This document shows, in pieces, positions 22,354 to 30,728 of a stretch of 64,000 nt of DNA (within the stretch, counting starts at the first letter, position 1; every line of letters begins with the position of its first letter). Both the position numbers and the translations under genes were made by a program. A model generated the notes under the pieces. The model saw only the letters and a list, made by a program, of their open reading frames with translations. It was not told the origin of the DNA and did no database searches. Source of the stretch: Aphanomyces cochlioides (taxonomy: Eukaryota > Oomycota > Saprolegniomycetes > Saprolegniales > Verrucalvaceae); the NCBI GenBank assembly GCA_019828595.1, contig JAHQRK010000003.1, forward strand, positions 2,852,001-2,916,000, read 5' to 3'.

Positions 22354-24077
22354 ATGGGCAACAAGTCATCCAGGCCGACCGCACAAGAGCTTGAAGAGCT
22401 CAAAGGTCCATTCAGCGACGAAGTAAAGCTTGAGTCTCTATGCACATCTCATCTATCTTAAGGAATTCGAGAGCTTGCAGGCCTTAGTCTCGGCCACACA
22501 AGCGGATAAAGCCACTTTTCTCGTAAGTAGTTTCATCCCGACGCTGTTGACGACGAAATGCGATGCAGGAACGGTTCTCACTTGGACCCTTGTCTGGTAC
22601 AACAGATGATATTCTCGTCCATTTTGGTGAAGCTCTTTATGCTGCATTCGCAACTTTAGCTGACGACCCCGAAGCCACCGAGCTATCGATTGCCCATGTT
22701 GCTAAAGCAGGTCGGTTTTGTATCGATGCTGGGGTTCATTTATAGCCCCCATTGTAGCCGCTCAATGCATCCGCTCTTCGTCATCTACGATCTTACGCTC
22801 TATGTTTTCCATATTTGATGCCTCACATTCTGGAGAACTAACTCAGGAACAACTGCAACAACTCTTTGTACGCCTTTATATCGTCTAGTCATCGTGGACT
22901 CACGCGCATTCTCAATTAGGTGGCTTGCTTCCTCATGGCTGATGCCTGCGACGTAGCTGAAAAAGATGTGCGGCGATATACACCAGTTGCCCACGCGATT
23001 GTCGATGCTTTTCAAGTACATGCGACGCATATCACACCGTCAACGCTAACTTCATGGGCCGGAACACATGCGCCTCTGCTGCACACAATCTTTAGCTCAT
23101 GGATGAGTCAGAGATGTCTGCCTAAGCGCTCGAAGATTTCATACATCAGCCCACAACTATCTCATCCTTCAGACATTCTCTCACGGTACGCAACGCCAGC
23201 CTCCTGTAAAGAGCCTGACATCTCATGTTGCAGTGGTCAAGTCCTGGCGCTCTCAACGCAGTCTGTAGACCTCCAGCACTCATGGGATCGCTTGTACACG
23301 AGCACCCAGGTTAAGAACTGCAACCTTCAAGGCTCATGGGAATTGTAGGATGGTTTGAGCTTCAATCGATTGTCGTATCATCTCCTGGGCTACACAGGAC
23401 CCACTCTGCTCATTTGCACCGCCACTGACGGAGGTTCGTCTCCTTGAAGCCCGCCGAAAGACTAAACATCTCGTAGCAACCTTTGGTGCGTACGGCGACA
23501 CGCCTTGGAAAGAAGGAACCAAGTTTTTCGGCGGCCCTGGCTGCTTTCTCTTTCGTTTGAGCCCGACATTTCTCCTCTGTCCTGCATCAGCAGCTCAAGG
23601 ACTGACGAATTACATGTACTACAACACCAAAGGGGTCGTCCTTCCTCGTGGACTTGGGTTTGGTGGCACCACGAGCAAATTTCGGTTGTTTCTCGACGAC
23701 GAATTGGACAATTGCTACACATCGCTCAAGTGTGGCTCATACGAACCTGGTTCGATCTCACTCAAAGCCACGTTTCAGATCCAAACGCTTGAGGTTGGCC
23801 GCACTCTGTATGCTGATATGATGATGTTGGGTTGTAGGTCTGGGGTTGTGGCGGCGAAGAGAGCAAACTAGCACAAAGAGGCTATCGAGCTGAGACTGCC
23901 GAGCTAATCAATCGTGCTCGTAAAGTCGACAAAGCGCAATTTGTCGGTAAGTTAAAAAGCTGTCAAGGAAAGATTTTCAACCTCGACCTAGGCAATTCGT
24001 TTGACCGCGAGATGTTTCTCGGCAAAACCTTTGGCCATGGCACAGATGCAGCCCGCATAGCTGACGACGAGCACTAA
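22354..24077 (+). CDS. TLDc-domain protein, N-myristoylation signal (mEAK7/TLDC1-like)
   Basis: The start ATG at 22354 gives MGNKSSRPTAQELEELKG, a Gly2 N-myristoylation signal as in animal mEAK7/TLDC1. A helical EF-hand-like part follows (FSIFDASHSGELTQEQLQQL). The TLDc domain is unmistakable: GYTGPTLLICTATDG, ATFGAYGDTPWKEGTKFFGG, GCFLFRLSPTF, YYNTKGVVLPRGLGFGG, FQIQTLEVWGCGGEESKLAQ, and a C-terminal tail with INRARKVDKAQFVGNSFDRE. Eight or so introns of 40-51 nt, for example after PFSDE, ATFL, HVAKA, ILSR, YTSTQ and LEV. About 450 residues. TLDc proteins bind and regulate the V-ATPase and act in oxidative-stress or TOR-linked signalling at lysosomes. The myristoyl anchor implies a membrane location. 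Confidence 0.88.
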
Positions 24078-24181
24078 GACTTTAACTCCTTCGTTAGACT
24101 GTGTTATCTTCTGTGCTTCCTGGACGACAGTGTGGTCGTACGCTGGTCGTCCACGACGATGATTGCGATTCGTTCAAGGTT

Positions 24182-24296
24182 TATACATTGGGGGAGTAGG
24201 GGTTATGAGACCATACATTTTCCAAGTCAAATTCAAAAGAAAAGGGTTTAGATATTTTAGGGGTTGAGGGGTTAAGAAGCATACATTTTCCAAGTG
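24182..24296 (+). repeat. G-rich telomere-like tract with a 16-bp direct repeat
   Basis: CATACATTTTCCAAGT occurs at 24212-24227 and again at 24280-24295, and TATACATT starts a third partial copy at 24182. Between them are GGGGGAGTAGGGGTT, AAAGGGTTTAGATATTTT and AGGGGTTGAGGGGTT, degenerate forms of TTTAGGG. The block ends about 50 bp before the Nup98 ATG. Confidence 0.6.
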
Positions 24297-24346
24297 TATT
24301 TCGTATTGGACTGCAAGTTAAATCGGCCCATTTACAATTTGTGTGG

Positions 24347-27300
24347 ATGTTTGGCGGCCAACAACAACGGTCAGGCTTTGGCTTCGGTTCGACGACAACT
24401 CCCGCGTTCGGCGCGCAGCCTTCGTCAGGTTTTGGAGGATTTGGAGCTGCTGCTCCTAGTGCATCCCCCTTTGGAGCCCCTGCAGCCGCTTCACCGTTTG
24501 GCGGAGCGAACACAACGCCCGCGTTTGGTACTGCGAGTACATTTGGAGCACCTGCTGCCGCACCTGCAACAAGTGCGTTTGGAAACACATCAACTGGAAC
24601 CTCCGTAGGATTTGGAGGATTTGGTTCTGCAGCAACATCCGCGCCATTTGGACAGACGGCGCCTGCTGCAGCTAGTCCGTTTGGTGCCCCCGCTGCTGCT
24701 CCCGCTGCCAGTCCATTTGGAGGCGGAATGTTTGGAAGCACCACTGCTGTTGCTGCTCCAAAGCCAGCATTTGGAGGATTTGGCGCTCCTGCAGCTGCAG
24801 CTCCTTCCTCGTTTGGAACGACATCAACTTTTGGAGCAACGCAGGCTGCAGGCACAAGTGCTTTTGGCGCTCCTGCGACCACACTTGGAGGTGGATTTGG
24901 TAGCTCATTTGGAGCGCCTGCAGGTGCGAACCCCTCACCCTTTGGACAACAAAGCAGCACTGGCTTTGGATTTGGTCAAGCTCCAGCTACAACAAGTGCG
25001 TTTGGCGCCGCGCCAGCAGCTACTTCCACGTTTGGAGGATTCGGTGCGGCTCCGGCTGCTGCTCCTGCCGGAAGTCAAGTAGGAACAGGAGCTCCTGCTT
25101 ACAAGGCCACAGCCGAACAAGAAAACGAGAAGAACAAGCCCATCACGACTGTTCACTTTCAGTCGATTGCCAAGATGCCCGAGTACCAACACAAATCTAC
25201 AGAAGAACTCCGATGGGAAGACTACCTCAAGCGTACTGATCCCGCCGCCGCCCAAGCCCAGGCTGCGCTCGTCGCAAATACCGCGTCGGCGGGTGGCTTT
25301 TCGAGCGCGTTTGGCCAAACAAACACCGCGTCTGCCTTTGGCAAGCCACCCCTTCCAACTAGTGGCTTCGGCCAGTCGACAACAGGTTTTGGCACGAGCG
25401 CATTTGGCTCGACAAATCCATCGTTTGGCGCGACGACGACGCCTGCGTTCGGTGCCGCCACGACACAAGCCGCGCCTGCATTCACTACAACCGGCTCAGC
25501 TTTCGGTTCAGGTACATCAAATGCATTTCGAGGCCCAAGTACCTTTGGCTCAGGCGCATTCGGATCAACGACGGCCCCAGCCACGACGACGGCTCCTGGA
25601 GGATTTTCCTTTGGCGGCACCACGACAACGACACCAGCCTTTGGCGCCACTGCCGCACCATCAGCCTTTGGCACGACCACGACCGGAGGATTCGGCTCGA
25701 CTCCAGCAACTGGCGGATTCGGAAGCACCACAGCAACTGGTGGCTTTGGCTCGACGACGACCACAGGCGGATTCGGCTCTACACCGGCAACAGGAGGCTT
25801 TGGATCAAGCACCGGAGGTTTCGGCAGCACGTCGACCACTGGTGGCTTTGGATCTACTGCTCCTTCGAGCGGCTTTGGCTTTGGCTCGACTGCTCCTGCT
25901 GCTACAACTGGAGGCTTTGGCTTCAATAAGACGTCAACAACCACTGGCGGCTTTGGCACCACTCCTACAACAACTGGTGGCTTTGGGGGCTTTGGCTCCA
26001 CGACGACGGCCCCAGCAACGACAGGAGGCTTTGGCACCGCACCATCAACCACAACTGGTGGTGGGTTCAACTTTGGAGCGCCAAAACCAGCTACGGCAGG
26101 CTTTGGATCATTTGGTACGACCAGCACAGCACCCGCCACCAGTGGCTTTGGTAGTTTTGGTTCGACGAGCACCACCCCGAGCTTTTCGCTTGCCCCTACA
26201 ACCAACACGGGCTTTGGATTTGGAAATAAGTCAGCGACAACCGCCCCTGCGACTGGCACTGGAGGATTCTTTGGCTCGACCACATCCGCTTTCACGATGC
26301 CATCCTCCTTTGGCACGACCACTGGTGGCTTTGGCCAGCCGCAAACAGCAGTCCCTGCTCAGCCCGCGACCCTCGTTGCTGGCCATGACATGCATCCCTA
26401 CGGCACTGGTTCGTTTGGTGCGGGTTTGATTGAAAAGCAAATTCAAACGACATTGACACTGCCAGTCGTTGCGACGTCGTCGTCTTCGACGTCATCGAGT
26501 GCTTCGACGACGTCCGCCGCTCGCCGTGAATTGGAACGCCCCCATAAGCCCATCACAACTGTAGCAGGACTGCGCTTCCACTTGTCCAAGCCTCTCACGC
26601 CCACCAGCGCGTCCTCTCCAACTGTCGCTGATGCCCGTGGGTTTGCCACGTCCAAGTTTAAGAGCCTCGCAACAAAGAACTTGACGATTGAGACCCCGCC
26701 ACCTAAATTGAGCCGCCCAACCGAGAAGCCTCAAGTGATTCCTGAAACTATCTCGCTCTCCTTCAAGAACGGCGACAAGACGTACTCTTGGTCAGGCGAT
26801 TCCGATGCGACACTCGAAATTGTTTGGCCAGCCGTCGCGGCGCAAGTCAAGCCTGCCAAGCTCACGGGATGGCGTCAAAACGGCAAGAAATTGGAGCTCC
26901 ATGCATTGGTGTCGTCGGTGGATGCCTCACACCCGATTGAATTGGATGTAGTCGAGCCAGAACAACCAAGTGCAAGCACTGGAGATTCGTTCGACAGCTT
27001 TTACGAAAAAGAACGCGAAAAGGAACTTTCCTGCCGTGCTGTCAACCCACTGGCTCCAATTTTGACCAAGGAAGGCTATTACACGCTACCAGAGTACAGC
27101 ACACTCTGCACCATGTCGACGGCAGAGCTGAAAGCCGTTGATCATTTCGTCGTCGGGTGCAAAGGCATGGGCTGTGTCCAGTGGTATGGCACGACCGACG
27201 TGACGGGACTCAATTTGGATGAATTGGTTTTGTTTGCCCCCAAGGAAGTGATCGTGTACCCGAATGAAGACGACAAGCATGTCCTCGGCGAAGGATTGAA

Positions 27301-29470
27301 CAAGCCTGCGCTTGTAGAACTGCTCCATATTTATCCCCCAGAAGATCCAAACAAACGAGCACAATACATTGACCGCGTGAAGGCCCGCACGGAGCACATG
27401 GACGCCTCCTTTGTCGACTACCAGCCCGACTCTGGCGTGTGGAAATTTAAAGTCGAACATTTCAGTCGCTACGGTTTTGACGACGACGATGAAAACGACG
27501 CCGCCGCGGCTCAAGCTGCCGCCAAGCAATCGACGTTGCAACACATGGCGACGCATTTGCAGCTGAACCCTGCCCGCCTTCATGCGCTTCAGTCGCTCTA
27601 TTTGGCCAAGAACGCGTCCAACACGTCGTCCCTCGTGCTGGAATTTCCCCACCATCAGCCCTCGACTCTGCCTCGACTTGTCATCCAAGAGCCAGTCACC
27701 CCCATTCAGCCGCAACCACCCGCTCCCAAACGCTTTGCCGTCGTCAAGTCGGACGCCTCCCCCGTTTCGAAGCTTTGGAATGGCCCCATGACCTCTCTGG
27801 ACATTGGCATGAGCATGGGACGATCTGTTCGCGCCGCTTGCTTTGGCCCCGATGGCCGCCTTGTCGTCGTTTCTCGACACCGACAAGTCCACGTGCATAC
27901 TGCCGTCGTCGCACCAACTACAGTGGAATCGCTTCCGCTTTTGACTGCGCACCGAGCTATCTCGACCGTGGAGAAGCACTATGCGACCCTTCCGAGCGAT
28001 ATTTCAGCGGACGTCCATGCATTTGTCGACGCGGCTGTGCCTTCGGCTCAATTGATGTGGAAACTCGTGACTGCTCTGTACGGCCAAGAACATGACGTGG
28101 TCTTTCCAGTGGATGGCGAGCGACGCGATGTATTCGTCTCCCGCTGGTTTGAACAAGCGACTGGGAATAAAGTAGTCAAGTCGAACGGCCTCGAAGGCGT
28201 TTTGAGTGCGCTCTGCCAGCACAAGATTGTCTTGGCAGCACAACGCGCGTCTCAAATGGGCAACTTTCGTCTCGCGATGCTCTTGTCCCAAGCCCAAGTC
28301 TATGAAAGCAGCGAAGTCCGCGCCCAACTGCGAGAGCAACTGAGTCAGTGGAATGCTCAATCGACGACGCAATACATGGAGAAAGAGCTCATGTGGATTT
28401 ATAGTCTTCTTGCTGGCTCTGTTGGTGTCGTGACGAAGCAAGCCTCATCTTCCATGGATTGGATCCAAATGCTCGCTCTCTTTGTATGGTACAGCCAAGG
28501 CCCGACGTCGCTCAACAAGGCGCTCACGGAGTACCATGCGCAGGTCCAGAAAGGCTGGTGCAAGCCTGCTTTGGCTGGCATGAAGCCTGATATCTTGATG
28601 GAGCTGATGCAGCTTGCCTGCGACGGCAAGACGTCGCTCGAGTCTGTCCTCAGCGCAACGTCGGATGCCGCCACCGCGTGGCATTTGAGCGCTGTCCTCT
28701 CGTCGTTGCCAGGCCAGTCGCTGCGCTTGACGGCCAAAGGACAGTCGATTGTCTACCGTGACTACATGAGCCAGCTCCTCCATGCCGGCCTCATCGAAGA
28801 AGCCATCTATGTCGCGTTGACAATTTCTTCGGCCAAAGAGCGTGAAGCTACAGTACGGGGCATCTTGCAGCGCCATGTCACCCCAGAGACGTCTTTGGCT
28901 TCACTTGCTGCTCTCGTTCCTCGCAAATGGATCCATGAAGCACAAGCTATCCAGCGATTATCAGTGGGCGACTTGGCCGGCGCTGTCGAGCATTACATGA
29001 GCGCTACGGCGTTTGCTGCCGCCCATGACATTGTCGTCGAGTCGTTGGTATTTGCTACCCTCTTTCGCCAAGACACAAGTGACATCCAAAACATTTTGGA
29101 ATCGCTCGAATTGCAAGCTGACAAAATTCCCCAGTGGACGACGCGCGGCAGTGTCATCTTGGCGTACTTGCGCCTCCGTCAAGACAAGACTCTCGTGACA
29201 TTGGAGAGCGTCTTGGCGTTGGGCGATCAACTCAAAGCATGGCAACAACGTCCATTGCAAACCCTTGGCCGCGACAAGGAGATCGAAGTCGCCTGTTTGA
29301 GCAACATGCTCACCTATGTGACGGAAGTCGCGCTGCTTCTTTTGGACCCCTCTTCCACGTCGAGTCTTTGGCTTGACCGGTTGCACGGCTATGTCCAAGC
29401 CGACTGCTTTGGCGAATCTTTCCGCGCCTTGGCACTCGTGCAAGCGTGTGCTTCCTTTGCCGACGAGTAA
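24347..29470 (+). CDS. NUP98: Nup98-Nup96 nucleoporin precursor
   Basis: A single uninterrupted frame of 1,707 residues from ATG 24347 to TAA 29470. Residues 1 to about 690 are FG and GFG repeats in Ala/Thr/Ser/Gly-rich sequence, the permeability-barrier part of the nuclear pore. Within them, about residues 255-300, lies a GLEBS-like Rae1-binding segment (KPITTVHFQSIAKM, STEELRWEDYLK). The autoproteolytic domain spans roughly 895-1050: NPLAPILTKEGYYTLPEYS, GYGFGCIKF-type core replaced by GCKGMGCVQWYGTTDVTG, and VEHFSRYGF. Self-cleavage is expected between Phe1039 and Ser1040, freeing Nup98 from a 668-residue Nup96 that is alpha-helical and acts as Y-complex scaffold. The lack of introns is striking next to neighbours with many. 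It is flanked on both sides by telomere-like tracts. Confidence 0.95.
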   Translation: MFGGQQQRSGFGFGSTTTPAFGAQPSSGFGGFGAAAPSASPFGAPAAASPFGGANTTPAFGTASTFGAPAAAPATSAFGNTSTGTSVGFGGFGSAATSAPFGQTAPAAASPFGAPAAAPAASPFGGGMFGSTTAVAAPKPAFGGFGAPAAAAPSSFGTTSTFGATQAAGTSAFGAPATTLGGGFGSSFGAPAGANPSPFGQQSSTGFGFGQAPATTSAFGAAPAATSTFGGFGAAPAAAPAGSQVGTGAPAYKATAEQENEKNKPITTVHFQSIAKMPEYQHKSTEELRWEDYLKRTDPAAAQAQAALVANTASAGGFSSAFGQTNTASAFGKPPLPTSGFGQSTTGFGTSAFGSTNPSFGATTTPAFGAATTQAAPAFTTTGSAFGSGTSNAFRGPSTFGSGAFGSTTAPATTTAPGGFSFGGTTTTTPAFGATAAPSAFGTTTTGGFGSTPATGGFGSTTATGGFGSTTTTGGFGSTPATGGFGSSTGGFGSTSTTGGFGSTAPSSGFGFGSTAPAATTGGFGFNKTSTTTGGFGTTPTTTGGFGGFGSTTTAPATTGGFGTAPSTTTGGGFNFGAPKPATAGFGSFGTTSTAPATSGFGSFGSTSTTPSFSLAPTTNTGFGFGNKSATTAPATGTGGFFGSTTSAFTMPSSFGTTTGGFGQPQTAVPAQPATLVAGHDMHPYGTGSFGAGLIEKQIQTTLTLPVVATSSSSTSSSASTTSAARRELERPHKPITTVAGLRFHLSKPLTPTSASSPTVADARGFATSKFKSLATKNLTIETPPPKLSRPTEKPQVIPETISLSFKNGDKTYSWSGDSDATLEIVWPAVAAQVKPAKLTGWRQNGKKLELHALVSSVDASHPIELDVVEPEQPSASTGDSFDSFYEKEREKELSCRAVNPLAPILTKEGYYTLPEYSTLCTMSTAELKAVDHFVVGCKGMGCVQWYGTTDVTGLNLDELVLFAPKEVIVYPNEDDKHVLGEGLNKPALVELLHIYPPEDPNKRAQYIDRVKARTEHMDASFVDYQPDSGVWKFKVEHFSRYGFDDDDENDAAAAQAAAKQSTLQHMATHLQLNPARLHALQSLYLAKNASNTSSLVLEFPHHQPSTLPRLVIQEPVTPIQPQPPAPKRFAVVKSDASPVSKLWNGPMTSLDIGMSMGRSVRAACFGPDGRLVVVSRHRQVHVHTAVVAPTTVESLPLLTAHRAISTVEKHYATLPSDISADVHAFVDAAVPSAQLMWKLVTALYGQEHDVVFPVDGERRDVFVSRWFEQATGNKVVKSNGLEGVLSALCQHKIVLAAQRASQMGNFRLAMLLSQAQVYESSEVRAQLREQLSQWNAQSTTQYMEKELMWIYSLLAGSVGVVTKQASSSMDWIQMLALFVWYSQGPTSLNKALTEYHAQVQKGWCKPALAGMKPDILMELMQLACDGKTSLESVLSATSDAATAWHLSAVLSSLPGQSLRLTAKGQSIVYRDYMSQLLHAGLIEEAIYVALTISSAKEREATVRGILQRHVTPETSLASLAALVPRKWIHEAQAIQRLSVGDLAGAVEHYMSATAFAAAHDIVVESLVFATLFRQDTSDIQNILESLELQADKIPQWTTRGSVILAYLRLRQDKTLVTLESVLALGDQLKAWQQRPLQTLGRDKEIEVACLSNMLTYVTEVALLLLDPSSTSSLWLDRLHGYVQADCFGESFRALALVQACASFADE

Positions 29471-29594
29471 ATAAGAAATGCATGTAATTTATCCGTCTTT
29501 ACGAATCGCATCGTCTTTGTCTTCCTAGATTGCCTCCAGACATCACCACCTTGCTCGTCATGTCATCTTCTTGTCCATCCACTCCAAAGAAAAG

Positions 29595-29682
29595 GTAACC
29601 CCTGCACGCCCAATACCCTTAACCCTTTAACCCTACACCCCGAATAACTTAAACCCTTGAATCTGCAACCCCTAAACCCCCA
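29595..29682 (-). repeat. C-rich telomere-like tract downstream of Nup98-96
   Basis: Degenerate CCCTAAA/CCCTTAA units: AACCCCTGC, ATACCCTTAACCCTTTAA, CCCTACACCCC, TTAAACCCTTGAA and AACCCCTAAACCCCC, about 88 bp. The orientation is opposite to the G-rich tract upstream of the gene, so the two form a loose inverted pair around a 5.1-kb intronless gene. Confidence 0.6.
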
Positions 29683-29780
29683 AGCGTTGAAGTCGCAAGA
29701 ATTTTCTTGAGAGGACACACAACAAACAACACTTCTAGCACAGAATTCATTTGAACTCGCACTCCACACATCGTCTGGCC

Positions 29781-30260
29781 ATGCTTTTCGCCGCGTCTGC
29801 GTCCCGCCAAGCTCTTCCATGCGACAGTGACGTGGCTGTCTTACTTTCAATTGCCCAGCTTCGCCACGACCAGCTGATTCAAGCCGTCTACGAATGGTGT
29901 GTTGACATTGACGCCGTGCTGGATGCGAATTCTCCCAAAGCGTTTGATCCTGAGCTCGCCACCATGCTCCACGCTGGACTTGAATGCCTTCGCCACACAA
30001 CCTGCGCGTACATGACCGTCTTTGGTCTTCTCCACGACGTTCTCGACAAAGTTCACGACCAACACGTCGTTGCCACCATCGGTGAACGCGATGCAGCATG
30101 GCACACCGAACTCGACGAACTCAACACTCTGGAAACACTCGTCCATCAAACACAAACGTATCAAATGGTTGGCTTGGTTGATCCCATGCACATTCATGCT
30201 GCAGCGCTAAAGACCATCTGCGTTGATTTGAAAGCTCGATTCGAGCAGCCGTCCTTCTAG
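29781..30260 (+). CDS. Hypothetical alpha-helical protein, 159 aa
   Basis: ATG 29781 to TAG 30260 in one exon, reading MLFAASASRQALPCDSDVAV. It is almost wholly helical with leucine-rich amphipathic stretches (LLSIAQLRHDQLIQAVYEW, YMTVFGLLHDVLDKVHDQ, TELDELNTLETLVHQTQTY) and no membrane segment. I do not recognise the family; such a small coiled protein could be a complex subunit. It lies 98 bp past the C-rich telomere-like tract, on the same strand as Nup98-96. Codon use and composition are like the neighbours. Confidence 0.6.
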   Translation: MLFAASASRQALPCDSDVAVLLSIAQLRHDQLIQAVYEWCVDIDAVLDANSPKAFDPELATMLHAGLECLRHTTCAYMTVFGLLHDVLDKVHDQHVVATIGERDAAWHTELDELNTLETLVHQTQTYQMVGLVDPMHIHAAALKTICVDLKARFEQPSF

Positions 30261-30389
30261 TCGTATTTATAAGCTCTTCTAAGTAGTTATTGCCTCCGTT
30301 CACTCGCGCTCCCTCTCTCTCTGTCGTCGCTATCCACGTATGCTCCATGTATGCCGATGTCAATCTGACACTTCTATTTTTACCTTGAT

Positions 30390-30724
30390 GGAGGCCCCGC
30401 CGTCGCCAAGACACCCACTGGGTGCCATCTATGGACAGAGAACCTTTCGCTCCCCGAAATTGCAGAAAGCACCACCTCCTCAGGTCGACAGCGCTTTGCT
30501 TTGGACGACCTTCTTCCATGCAATCTGCCCTGCCGTGCCCGTAGCATCGTCCTTTGCTTCGCATGGTGGCTGACGACTTTCTAGACCGCCCATCCTCTCC
30601 GTCTTCACATGCCAGACACGGTGCTCCTCAATCCAACAGCGTCTGCATCCTCACTCTCGTCTTCCACACGTTCTCACTAGCGCTGTAGAGCGCCGAGTAT
30701 TTGGTATCACACGACGTCGACGGG
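30390..30724 (+). other. Coding-like stretch, exon structure unresolved
   Basis: An ATG at 30390 opens MEAPPSPRHPLGAIYGQRTF. A 57-nt GT-AG intron could lead to LLRMVADDFLDRPSSPSSHA, and another of 48 nt to SAEYLVSHDVDGDDGQAERV. The alternative frame GRQRFALDDLLPCNLPC also looks protein-like. I could not join any of these in phase to the next gene, which has its own ATG at 30729. It may be alternative 5' exons of that gene or a short separate gene. Confidence 0.3.
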
Positions 30725-30728
30725 GACG

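Noticed and set aside
25222..26322. Long antisense frame (366 codons) in the Nup98 FG-repeat region
   Set aside because: Arises from the periodic GGX/ACX codons of the FG repeats; its translation is a meaningless Pro/Val/Asn-rich repeat.
27086..27979. Antisense frame of 297 codons in the Nup98 autoproteolytic region
   Set aside because: Opposite strand of strongly conserved coding sequence; no motifs, no promoter.
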